Below, in pieces: positions 56,159 through 64,000 of a stretch of 64,000 nucleotides of DNA (the stretch's first letter is position 1; every line of letters begins with the position of its first letter). Both the position numbers and the translations under genes were made by a program. Location of the stretch: positions 1-64,000 of the forward strand of contig NZ_JAGGJZ010000009.1 of NCBI RefSeq assembly GCF_017873235.1, in the 5' to 3' direction. The notes beneath the pieces are model-generated. The model was not told the origin of the DNA. It was given only the letters and a program-made list of their open reading frames with translations, and did not search any database. This DNA comes from Clostridium moniliforme. Lineage in GTDB: Bacteria > Bacillota > Clostridia > Clostridiales > Clostridiaceae.

Positions 56159-58015
56159 ATGAAAAAATTTCCAAAAAATTCAAAGAATAAGTTTGATAAA
56201 GATACGATCTACAGAATTATTCTTTTTTTAATACCTTTATTTTCAATAGTATTTAAAGGTATTCTTTTTCAAAGCTTTGTAACTAGTAAAAACCCTTATG
56301 ATTTAAATATCACTCACGGATTTTCAGTTGCTAGTCAATTTTTAGACTACTATTTTGCTTTTGCATTAGTATTTTTAAGCTTTGCATTATTGTTCAAAGG
56401 AAAAGGTCGTGTTATTTATCTATTTGTAATCGATGCTATACTTACTGCTTTAATACTTACAGATATAACCTACTTTAGAGGATTCCAAACAGTTCCATCA
56501 GTGCTTATATTTACTCAAACTGCTAATTTGGACAACCTTTCAGGTAGTATATTATCAATGTTTAGTCCATATGATATTTTATTTGTATTAGATTTTGTAA
56601 TATTAGGTATATACGTATTCTTTACAAGAAAATCATATGTAAGAGTTCAAAAAAGAGCTATTAAAACATTTTTATGCACATTAATAATTCCTATATTATT
56701 TATTACATATGTTCCTTTTAACATTTATGCATTGAAAAATAAGGATGTTAAAAATTCATATCTTTTTGAAAATTATGATCCAACTAATACAGTACAATAT
56801 TTTTCATCAATTGGTTATCATATAATAGATGCTATAAATGTTTATAAAGATTCAAAGCCTTATAAATTAACTTCAGAGGAAAAACAAGAAATAAAAGATT
56901 ATTATAAATTCAAAAATGAAAATTTACCTAACAATAAATATTATGGAATGTACAAAGGTAAAAATCTTATAATTATTCAAGTTGAATCTCTTGAAAGTTT
57001 TTTAATAGGTCATAAAATAAATGGAAAACCTATAACTCCTGTAATGGATAGTTTAATTAAACAAGGGGTTTACTTCCCTAATATATGCGAACAAGTAAAT
57101 GAAGGTACAAGCTCTGATTCAGATTTAATGATAAATGCTTCTATGTTACCACTTAGAAGAGGTGCAACATTCTTTAGATACCCAAATAGAACTTACAACT
57201 CACTACCAAAAATATTAGGTAAAAATGGTTATGAATCAATTGCAATCCATCCAGATAAAGGATCATTTTGGAATTACAAAAATGGTTTAACAGGAATAGG
57301 ATTTAAAAACTTTAAAGATTTCTATTCTTTCAATCCTGATGAAATAATAGGAATGGGTATAAGTGATAGAACTTACTTTAAACAAGTTGTTCCTAAACTA
57401 AAAAAATTAAAGCAACCATTTTATTCATTTAATGTAACACTTACAAGTCATGGACCTTTTGATCTTCCTCAAAAAATGAGAAAACTTAATTTAGATCCTG
57501 AATTGAATAATAGTAAACTTGGTGGATATTTTGAGAGTATTCATTATACAGATGCTCAAATAGGCTATTTTCTAAAGCTTCTTGATAAAGCTGGTCTTTT
57601 AGATAACACTGTTGTTGCAATTGAAGGTGATCATACTGGTGTTCATAAATATTATCAAGATAGTATAGACAGCCTATCACATAAAGAACCTTGGTACTCA
57701 AATAATGGTATACCAAGAATTCCTCTTATTATTTATGATAAAAGTAAACCTGTTGGTAAAACTTTTGATTTAATAGGTGGACAAATAGATATAATGCCAA
57801 CATTATTATATGGATTTGGAGTGCCTGCAAAAGAATATGAAAATACAGCTCTTGGAAGAAATCTTTTCAACACAAAAAGAGATTATGCAGTGCTTACAAA
57901 CGGAAGGCTTGTTGGAGATTTAAATAATATTCCAGAAAAGGATCAAAAGCTTATTAAAGATACTTTAGAACTATCTGACAAAATGATTCGTGCTGATTAT
58001 TTTAAAAATAATTAA
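56159..58015 (+). CDS. ltaS: Lipoteichoic acid synthase family protein
   Basis: Membrane phosphoglycerol transferase that polymerises glycerol-phosphate from phosphatidylglycerol. The 618-residue protein has five membrane helices (about 18-40, 62-80, 84-104, 136-156, 168-192) and an outer sulfatase domain (about 260-580). Metal and catalytic residues are visible: Glu275 (QVESLE), nucleophile Thr317 (NEGTSSDSD), His431 (SHGPF) and Asp491-His492 (EGDHTG). GAGGTG precedes the ATG. Related paralogues act as primases, so the exact role is not fixed. Confidence 0.93.
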   Translation: MKKFPKNSKNKFDKDTIYRIILFLIPLFSIVFKGILFQSFVTSKNPYDLNITHGFSVASQFLDYYFAFALVFLSFALLFKGKGRVIYLFVIDAILTALILTDITYFRGFQTVPSVLIFTQTANLDNLSGSILSMFSPYDILFVLDFVILGIYVFFTRKSYVRVQKRAIKTFLCTLIIPILFITYVPFNIYALKNKDVKNSYLFENYDPTNTVQYFSSIGYHIIDAINVYKDSKPYKLTSEEKQEIKDYYKFKNENLPNNKYYGMYKGKNLIIIQVESLESFLIGHKINGKPITPVMDSLIKQGVYFPNICEQVNEGTSSDSDLMINASMLPLRRGATFFRYPNRTYNSLPKILGKNGYESIAIHPDKGSFWNYKNGLTGIGFKNFKDFYSFNPDEIIGMGISDRTYFKQVVPKLKKLKQPFYSFNVTLTSHGPFDLPQKMRKLNLDPELNNSKLGGYFESIHYTDAQIGYFLKLLDKAGLLDNTVVAIEGDHTGVHKYYQDSIDSLSHKEPWYSNNGIPRIPLIIYDKSKPVGKTFDLIGGQIDIMPTLLYGFGVPAKEYENTALGRNLFNTKRDYAVLTNGRLVGDLNNIPEKDQKLIKDTLELSDKMIRADYFKNN

Positions 58016-58040
58016 AATTTTTAAGTAACTCATTTAATAT

Positions 58041-58076
58041 AAAAAGAACTAGAAAAATTTCTAGTTCTTTTTTCTT
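58041..58076. terminator. Bidirectional terminator, ltaS / dedA
   Basis: A stem AAAAGAACTAGAAA paired with its complement around a short loop, then a T-rich run, between convergent genes. Confidence 0.85.
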
Positions 58077-58669
58077 TTATTATGTATTATTAAGCATATA
58101 ATAATTGTAGATACAATAATTAAACATGCAATTGAATACTTTCTAAAAATTCCTGCTATAAGATTTCTATTATTTCCAATATAATATCCTATAAGTAACA
58201 ATGCAGAGTTCCAAATAGTAATTCCAACTGCCGAAAAGATAACAAACAAAGACTTATCAAGTTTCTCTGCACCTGCAAAAAGTGAGATATATGTCCTAGT
58301 AAATGGCAAAACCCTTGTAATAAGAACTGTTATTTTACCATAATTAGAAAATAACTTTTTTATAATTAGCATTGCCTTCTTACTTTTTGGCATTTTTTTA
58401 TGAAGCCAATTTATAACAAATTCTCCACCATAATATCCAATTGCATAACTAATTAAAGCTCCAGCTATAGCTGCTAAAATTGTACATATTAATACTAAAG
58501 TAAAACTATAATCACCATCTGCAATACTTAACCCAACACAAGGCAAAACTACTTCGCTTGGTAATGGAATACATGCATATTCAAGCATGGTTACAACAAA
58601 TATACCTAAATACCCAAAACTTTCTGTAATATGAATTGCTATAGTAATTATACTATTCATTAGATCCAT
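58061..58669 (-). CDS. DedA family membrane protein
   Basis: A 202-residue protein with about five membrane helices of the DedA/SNARE-associated family. The conserved EYACIPLPSEVVLPCVG near 30-46 and RVLPFTRTYISLFAG near 118-132 (catalytic-like Arg residues) are present. Some DedA proteins are lipid flippases for undecaprenyl phosphate or phosphatidylethanolamine; the substrate here is unknown. GGAG precedes the ATG. Confidence 0.9.
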   Translation of the reverse strand: MDLMNSIITIAIHITESFGYLGIFVVTMLEYACIPLPSEVVLPCVGLSIADGDYSFTLVLICTILAAIAGALISYAIGYYGGEFVINWLHKKMPKSKKAMLIIKKLFSNYGKITVLITRVLPFTRTYISLFAGAEKLDKSLFVIFSAVGITIWNSALLLIGYYIGNNRNLIAGIFRKYSIACLIIVSTIIICLIIHNKRKKN

Positions 58670-58749
58670 ATAAAATTAATTCTCCTTAAATCTACTACTC
58701 TGATTTGTATTATATCACTTTGTTATTATAAATATATTAATAAAATAGA

Positions 58750-58790
58750 AAATATGGAAATAGTAATGAACTTTTACTATTTCCATATTT
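58750..58790 (-). terminator. Terminator of the tldD-tldE run
   Basis: A 17-bp stem (58750-58766 / 58774-58790) directly after the tldE stop, with a T-rich minus-strand flank. Confidence 0.85.
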
Positions 58791-58794
58791 AAAA

Positions 58795-60138
58795 TTATTC
58801 TCCTGCTATTGATAATTCCTTTACAAGTACTGATGGTGAACCAAAACTGCTCATTGGGAATTTTATATCAGAACAAACTTCCTCTACATCCTTTAAAAGA
58901 TTAAAGAAATTTCCTGCAACTGTTATTTGTTCTACTGGATAAGACTTTTTACCATTTTCAATCATAAAACCTTTTGCAGCTAGTGAAAATTCTCCTGTTA
59001 TAGCGTTAGCCCCTGCATGAAGTCCTGAAAATTCACTTATTATTATTCCACTTCCTACTTCCTTTAAAAGTTCATCAAAATCCTTTTCTCCATTTTCTAT
59101 ATAAAAGTTTGTTGGTCCAACTCCTACTGGAGATGCATATGAGCTTTTAAATCCACTTCCTGTTGATTTTATTCCAGCTTTATGTGATGTTTTTAAATTA
59201 TGAAGTAATGTTTTAAGCTGTCCTTTTTCAATTAATGCTTTTTTAAAGGTTGCAACACCTTCATCATCAAAAGCAACTGATGCTAATCCATCTTTCATAA
59301 GCGGATTATCTATTATAGTAATCTTTTCTGATGCTATAATCTCTCCTTCTTTGTCCTTTAATAAAGACATTCCCTTTTGAGCTAAATCTCCATCAAATAT
59401 TCCACAAAAAGCTTGAAGTAATGAAACCATTGCCTCATTTTTAATTACAGTTTTATATTTGTTAGACTTTACTGACTTTGCTCCTACCTTTTCCATAGCT
59501 TCATCTATAGCTTCTTTTGCTATTTTTTTAGAATTCATATCCGAAACTTTTTTAGCTATTTGATATCCAAAGCCATCATATTTATTTCCTTCAATATCTA
59601 TTACAGGTACAACATAAGCACTTAAAAGATTTGATTTATCGTTTAATTCTAATCCCTTTGAATTCATTAATCCATAATTAAAATTAACATAGCTAACTCC
59701 ACAACCTATAAAGTTATCAACCTTATCTGAATATGCCTTACATTCTTTTTCCATTGCTATTCCTAAATCAATAAGTTCTTTAGCATCTATATTTTCTAAT
59801 TCTTTATGATAATTAACTACTTTACTATATTCTTTATCACCTTCATAAATAAATTGAACATCTTCATCCTCTATTGATAATGCTGATGCTTTTGCATTTT
59901 CAACAAGCATCTTAATTGCAGCTTCATCAATTATTTCAGTATATGAATATCCCATTTTTCCATCTACCTTAGCTCTAAAAGATACTCCAAAAGATTTATT
60001 AAGATTATATTTTTCAACCTCTTCTTTATATATATTAATACTTAAACTTTCCTTGTCTGAAAAATAAATTTCAAATTCTTCTAATCCACTTTTTTTTGCT
60101 TCCTCAAAAAGCTTTTCTTTAAACTCCTTAAATTCCAT
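58795..60138 (-). CDS. pmbA: TldE/PmbA metalloprotease-partner subunit
   Basis: A 447-residue protein, the non-metal-binding partner of TldD in the TldD/E heterodimeric protease that degrades unfolded peptides and matures some peptides. The C-terminal SEFSGLHAGANAITGEFSLAAKG is the family signature; it has no HExxxH, as expected. GGAGG precedes the ATG, 13 bp after tldD. Confidence 0.93.
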   Translation of the reverse strand: MEFKEFKEKLFEEAKKSGLEEFEIYFSDKESLSINIYKEEVEKYNLNKSFGVSFRAKVDGKMGYSYTEIIDEAAIKMLVENAKASALSIEDEDVQFIYEGDKEYSKVVNYHKELENIDAKELIDLGIAMEKECKAYSDKVDNFIGCGVSYVNFNYGLMNSKGLELNDKSNLLSAYVVPVIDIEGNKYDGFGYQIAKKVSDMNSKKIAKEAIDEAMEKVGAKSVKSNKYKTVIKNEAMVSLLQAFCGIFDGDLAQKGMSLLKDKEGEIIASEKITIIDNPLMKDGLASVAFDDEGVATFKKALIEKGQLKTLLHNLKTSHKAGIKSTGSGFKSSYASPVGVGPTNFYIENGEKDFDELLKEVGSGIIISEFSGLHAGANAITGEFSLAAKGFMIENGKKSYPVEQITVAGNFFNLLKDVEEVCSDIKFPMSSFGSPSVLVKELSIAGE

Positions 60139-60151
60139 AAGTTAGCACCTC

Positions 60152-61534
60152 CTATCTTCCACCTACTGTAATATTTTTAACTCTAATCATAGGCTGACCA
60201 ACATTAACTGGTATACTTCCAGATGATGAACCGCACATACCTTGAGCCTGAACTAAATTCTTTCCAACCATATCTATATTCATAAGTATTTCACTACCTT
60301 TTCCTATAAGGCTAGCCCCTCTAACAGGTTCTTGTATTTCTCCATTTTTAACTAAGTAACCTTCTGATACTGAGAAATTAAATTCTCCTGTAACTGGATT
60401 TACTGATCCTCCACCTAATTTTTTAGCATAAAGTCCTTCATCCATTGATTTTATTATATCCTCTGGATTATCATTTCCAGCAGCAATATAAGTATTAGTC
60501 ATTCTTGAAGTTGGAGCATATTTATAGCTTTGTCTTCTTCCACTTCCAGTTGGTTTCATCCCCATTCTTCTACCGTTTAACTTATCAATCATGTATCCCT
60601 TTAATATACCATTTTCTATTAATACATTCTTTCTAGCCTTTTCACCTTCATCATCTATATTTATAGAACCCCATGCATTTTCAATTGTTCCATCATCAAT
60701 TGCTGTAACTTTAGATGATGCTATTTGTTCTCCAATTTTATTTGCAAATTCTGAATTTCCCTTTGCTACAGAAGTTGCCTCTAGGGAGTGTCCACAAGCT
60801 TCATGGAATAAAACTCCACCAAAACCATTGTCAATTGCTACTGTCATCTTTCCTGCTGGACAATCTTTAGCATGAAGCATAGTTACAGCAGTTCTTGCAG
60901 CTTCTATTCCATACTTTTCAACGTCTATGTCATTAAACATTTCAAATCCCATTGAACGTCCAGGACCTTCAAATCCCATTTGATTTTCTCCATCTTTAGA
61001 TGCAACTGCACTTATTCCAAGTCTTGTTCTAACTCTTCTATCCTCTACACAAAGACCATCTGTATTTGCTATTAATATTTTTTGATCCTTATCAGAATAT
61101 CCAACACTTACCTTTGTAATATCACTACTATACTCACTTGCACTCTTATATGCCATTTTCATAATTCCAATTTTTTTATCATAATTAATATCATTTGGAT
61201 AGTACTTTATTATATGTTTATTTGGAACTATTATAGAATTATTTACAATAATAGTCTTTTCTTCTTTTAAATCACCAAGGGCAAGAGCTGCCTTATAAGC
61301 TGTATCTAAAAGACTACTTAAAGAATTATTGTTAGTATATGCATAAACACTCTTAAGCCCCTTAAATATTCTTATTCCTACACCATAGCTTCTGCCACCA
61401 ATTGCATTTTCTACTTTATTATCTAAAATTCCTAAAGAATTACTTATTGTATCTTCTTCAAAAATTTCAGCAAAATCTCCTCCTGTAATCATACATTTGG
61501 ATAAAACTTTTCCTATAACTTCTTTTGATAACAT
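60152..61534 (-). CDS. tldD: TldD metalloprotease
   Basis: A 460-residue zinc protease subunit with the HEACGH motif at 244-249 (HExxxH) that binds zinc, and the matching C-terminal GGSVNPVTGEFNFSVSEG. It cleaves extended peptides with TldE. GGAGGG precedes the ATG. It is 2 bp downstream of the lipoprotein gene, which suggests co-transcription with the sensor kinase and lipoprotein. Confidence 0.94.
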   Translation of the reverse strand: MLSKEVIGKVLSKCMITGGDFAEIFEEDTISNSLGILDNKVENAIGGRSYGVGIRIFKGLKSVYAYTNNNSLSSLLDTAYKAALALGDLKEEKTIIVNNSIIVPNKHIIKYYPNDINYDKKIGIMKMAYKSASEYSSDITKVSVGYSDKDQKILIANTDGLCVEDRRVRTRLGISAVASKDGENQMGFEGPGRSMGFEMFNDIDVEKYGIEAARTAVTMLHAKDCPAGKMTVAIDNGFGGVLFHEACGHSLEATSVAKGNSEFANKIGEQIASSKVTAIDDGTIENAWGSINIDDEGEKARKNVLIENGILKGYMIDKLNGRRMGMKPTGSGRRQSYKYAPTSRMTNTYIAAGNDNPEDIIKSMDEGLYAKKLGGGSVNPVTGEFNFSVSEGYLVKNGEIQEPVRGASLIGKGSEILMNIDMVGKNLVQAQGMCGSSSGSIPVNVGQPMIRVKNITVGGR

Positions 61535-61536
61535 AC

Positions 61537-63021
61537 TTATCCCTCCTTATTCATTTCCTTTTTAAATTCTTTAAAAGCATTTCCCCAATAATCAACATAA
61601 TCTCGTTCGCACCATTCTGCCATTATAACCTTTTCTCCATTTTTTAAAGAATATCTTTCAACTGGTTCTTTAGATAATCTTCCAGCTGAAATATTATAAA
61701 CTAATAATTCATCCTCTAGAATGATTATTGCCATTCTACCATCTGGAGAAATATATGCATCCTTCATAAATGGAAGTTCATTTTTTAGTACTCTCCAAGG
61801 AATAACTAAAGCATCATATTTTACAAGTTTACTATTTGGTTTTATTGATAAGTTATAATTAAAAGAATCACCATTATCATTTGAAGGTGATATTTTAGCT
61901 TCTAATACCCACTTTCCCTTATCTCTTTTTAATGTAATATTGCTATAATCTATATATTTTTTAAGGGTGTTTTTCTCCCTAGAAGTAAGTTGTGAATAGG
62001 CATTAGAATAATCTCTCTTATATATGTGATTTATTTCTTTAGAATAAATATCTTGTATTACCAAACCTTTATCTACAAGAGTATTATCAACTGGTAAAAT
62101 TTCAAATTTAGGAAATTTATTGTTAAAATCATCACCTTCATATACTTCTGTTGATATATAATTATTTCCTATAAAATTTATATTTCTATATATATCTTTA
62201 TCACTTTTTATTTGTATTTTTTCTTGTTTATTTTTTCTATCTATTGTATTCGCTATTAAATATTCTTGGTGTTTTCCATTAATATTTAACACCTTTTTAT
62301 CTAATGTCCATATGCCATTCATTCTTGGAAAAATTATTCCCTTTGATTCCTCAATTGGCTGAATCTTATTATTTTTATAACTTATCCATAAAGTTCTATA
62401 ACTTTCATCAGTAAATATTCCATCTTCATTAGATTTTCTAGACTGTTTTAAGGTTAAGTAAATACCCTTATTTTCTTCTTTACCTATATTTTTTATATCT
62501 GTATTCAAGCTATTGTTAATATCTTTAAAAGCTTCATCCGAAATATCTCCAACTTTTTTTACATTTAAAAATGCTCCTTGATAATAAATATAACTATTAT
62601 TATTATCTATATAAAAAAACTCTAGTATACTATTATTTTTATTACTTGCAGTAATTACGTTAATATCCTTATTTTGTATATTTAAATCTTTAACTGTAAA
62701 ATTTGATTCATATGAAATATAATAATCTTCATTTACTACCTTTAACTTATATTCTACATCATTATATATCCTATTACTAATATCTATATCTTTATTTCCA
62801 ATACTTATAATTTTTCCTTGTAAATCATCAACTTTTCCTCTTGTATATATATTTTTATCTAAAATCTTAATGCTTTTTATTTGCCATTTGCCTTTAATTA
62901 ATAGATTATTGTTTTCAGGAGATTTTAATTCTATCATTTCACTATTATTAATCCTAGAACACCCCTCTATAGAAAATAAAGTAATAATTATAAGTATAAA
63001 TAATACTATCTTATTCTTCAT
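61537..63021 (-). CDS. Unknown lipoprotein next to a sensor kinase
   Basis: A 494-residue secreted lipoprotein: a signal peptide (1-20) ends in FSIEGC, so Cys21 is the probable lipidation site. The rest is beta-rich with repeated segments and no motif I can name; a stretch near residues 430-445 ([22 protein letters not shown]) looks propeller-like. Its start overlaps the end of the histidine kinase gene by 11 bp, so it probably belongs to the same system, perhaps as an output or sensing partner. Confidence 0.7.
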   Translation of the reverse strand: MKNKIVLFILIIITLFSIEGCSRINNSEMIELKSPENNNLLIKGKWQIKSIKILDKNIYTRGKVDDLQGKIISIGNKDIDISNRIYNDVEYKLKVVNEDYYISYESNFTVKDLNIQNKDINVITASNKNNSILEFFYIDNNNSYIYYQGAFLNVKKVGDISDEAFKDINNSLNTDIKNIGKEENKGIYLTLKQSRKSNEDGIFTDESYRTLWISYKNNKIQPIEESKGIIFPRMNGIWTLDKKVLNINGKHQEYLIANTIDRKNKQEKIQIKSDKDIYRNINFIGNNYISTEVYEGDDFNNKFPKFEILPVDNTLVDKGLVIQDIYSKEINHIYKRDYSNAYSQLTSREKNTLKKYIDYSNITLKRDKGKWVLEAKISPSNDNGDSFNYNLSIKPNSKLVKYDALVIPWRVLKNELPFMKDAYISPDGRMAIIILEDELLVYNISAGRLSKEPVERYSLKNGEKVIMAEWCERDYVDYWGNAFKEFKKEMNKEG

Positions 63022-64000
63022 TTATATAATTCAACTCCTTTGATCTAGGAATAACGATTATTATTTCAGTACCAACATGTACTTTACTTTTAACTACAAG
63101 AGTTCCACCATGTAATTTTACTATTTCATCTGCTATTGATAATCCAATTCCTGCATTAGAATTTGCATTACTACCTTTATAAAACTTTTCCTTAACCTTT
63201 TCTAATTCATCTTCTTTTATTCCACATCCATTATCTTTAACTTTTATTCTCAAGTAATCATCAAAATCATCAAAATCTACAATAATTACTCCTTGTTTTT
63301 GAGTAAATTTAAAAGCATTATCTATAATATTTATAAGTACTTGCTTCATTCTATCCGAATCCATAAATACTTCATTAGATTTTGCATTATTATAAACAAA
63401 AAAACTTATATTTTCCCTTTCAGCCCTTGGTGTCATATACAATTCAATATAACTTGAAAAATCACTAACTTTTACAAAACGTTTATTTAAACTTATTTTA
63501 TTATTAATAAGTCTTGAAAAATCTAATAATTCCTCAACCATTACAGATAACCTATCCGTTTCTTTTTCAATTATATCAAACCCTAATTTTAATGTCTCCC
63601 TATCAGTAGTATTATCATTTAATGTTATTACCCATCCTTTAATGGCTGTAAGTGGTGTTCTAAGTTCATGAGAAACTGATGATATAAAGTCATTCTTCAT
63701 CTGTTCTCTTTCCTTAAGTTCTTCAGCCATAAAATCCAAAGTATCTGCTAATTGACCTATTTCATCTTTTGAAACAAAATTACTTCTTTGATTTAAATCT
63801 CCATTAGCCATCTTCTTTGCTACATTTTTAAGTTTTAATATTGGATCTACAATATTTCTAGCCATAATAAGACTAAGAACTACAGCAATAATTAAAACTA
63901 TTACTGATATTATTATAAAAAATGTAATTATTGATGCTATTGATTTATCAACATCTTTTAACGAAGTAATAAATCTTATAACTCCAATAATTTTACCATT
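63011..64000 (-). CDS. Sensor histidine kinase (5' end beyond window)
   Basis: The frame stays open to the right edge: 45 further codons upstream of the internal ATG at 63865 encode the end of an extracellular domain and a membrane helix ([18 protein letters not shown]). It is followed by HAMP ([19 protein letters not shown]), a HisKA dimerisation domain with the phospho-acceptor His in [10 protein letters not shown], and an ATPase domain with N box, [10 protein letters not shown] and [11 protein letters not shown]. So the visible 330 residues are the C-terminal part of a membrane kinase. Its response regulator would lie outside the window. Confidence 0.93.
   Translation of the reverse strand, partial: NGKIIGVIRFITSLKDVDKSIASIITFFIIISVIVLIIAVVLSLIMARNIVDPILKLKNVAKKMANGDLNQRSNFVSKDEIGQLADTLDFMAEELKEREQMKNDFISSVSHELRTPLTAIKGWVITLNDNTTDRETLKLGFDIIEKETDRLSVMVEELLDFSRLINNKISLNKRFVKVSDFSSYIELYMTPRAERENISFFVYNNAKSNEVFMDSDRMKQVLINIIDNAFKFTQKQGVIIVDFDDFDDYLRIKVKDNGCGIKEDELEKVKEKFYKGSNANSNAGIGLSIADEIVKLHGGTLVVKSKVHVGTEIIIVIPRSKELNYINEE

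Noticed and set aside
63011-63865. A complete soluble histidine kinase starting at ATG 63865
   Set aside because: The frame remains open to the window edge and encodes a membrane helix before HAMP, so the ATG is internal.

Overview
The window reads as chromosomal DNA of an anaerobic, endospore-forming, very AT-rich Firmicute, most likely Clostridium sensu stricto. Evidence: many clostridial-type sporulation genes (spoIID, spoIIQ, spoIIID, spoIIR, sipL, yabG, cotS family, yyaC), strong AGGAGG-type ribosome sites with frequent TTG/GTG starts, a thiolase with Rex-type operators, cyanophycin genes, and a Bacillus/Clostridium core gene order. I do not assign a species. No phage, insertion sequence, CRISPR array or rRNA is visible. 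Almost every gene is on the minus strand.

Layout. (1) 1-7.1 kb: tRNA-Tyr, an unknown membrane-anchored protein, yyaC, then the conserved mbl-spoIIID-spoIIQ-spoIID-murA-ywmB block. (2) 7.1-13.8 kb: complete F1Fo ATP synthase operon, atpI-B-E-F-H-A-G-D-C. (3) 14.4-19.6 kb: Rex-boxed thiolase, dCMP deaminase, upp, rpiB, ywlE, ywlC. (4) 19.7-28.6 kb: prfA, a DUF1385-PrmC fusion, tdk, rpmE, a glycolipid glycosyltransferase, rho with an Asn/Gln-rich insert, pyrG, and a small DnaA-domain-IV-like protein. (5) 28.6-38.6 kb: ywiB, a PP-loop enzyme, spoIIR, ispE, cphA/cphB (cyanophycin), sipL, a candidate small RNA, veg, yabG. (6) 38.7-45 kb: a probable spore-surface cluster of three CotS-type kinases, one degenerate CotS relative and two GT4 glycosyltransferases, with sigma-K-like promoters. 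(7) 45-64 kb: orphan solute-binding protein, EutH, MATE pump, HtrA, a hydrolase-fold protein lacking its catalytic residues, tsaD, RusA-like nuclease, SGNH esterase, flavoprotein, lipid kinase, YedF, LTA synthase, DedA, TldD/TldE, a lipoprotein and a sensor kinase that runs off the right edge.

Themes. Sporulation genes recur throughout: engulfment (SpoIID, SpoIIQ), forespore-to-mother-cell signalling (SpoIIR), mother-cell regulation (SpoIIID), coat assembly (SipL, YabG, CotS). Envelope genes (murA, mbl, UgtP-like transferase, lipid kinase, LtaS) and core energy/nucleotide metabolism (ATP synthase, pyrG, tdk, upp) are interleaved. The signals most worth a second look are non-coding: a plus-strand small RNA with its own promoter and terminator between sipL and veg (about 37.18-37.27 kb); a sigma-F-like promoter nested inside a hairpin that would otherwise hide the spoIIR ribosome site; two Rex operators flanking the thiolase promoter; and divergent sigma-K-like promoters in the CotS/glycosyltransferase cluster.
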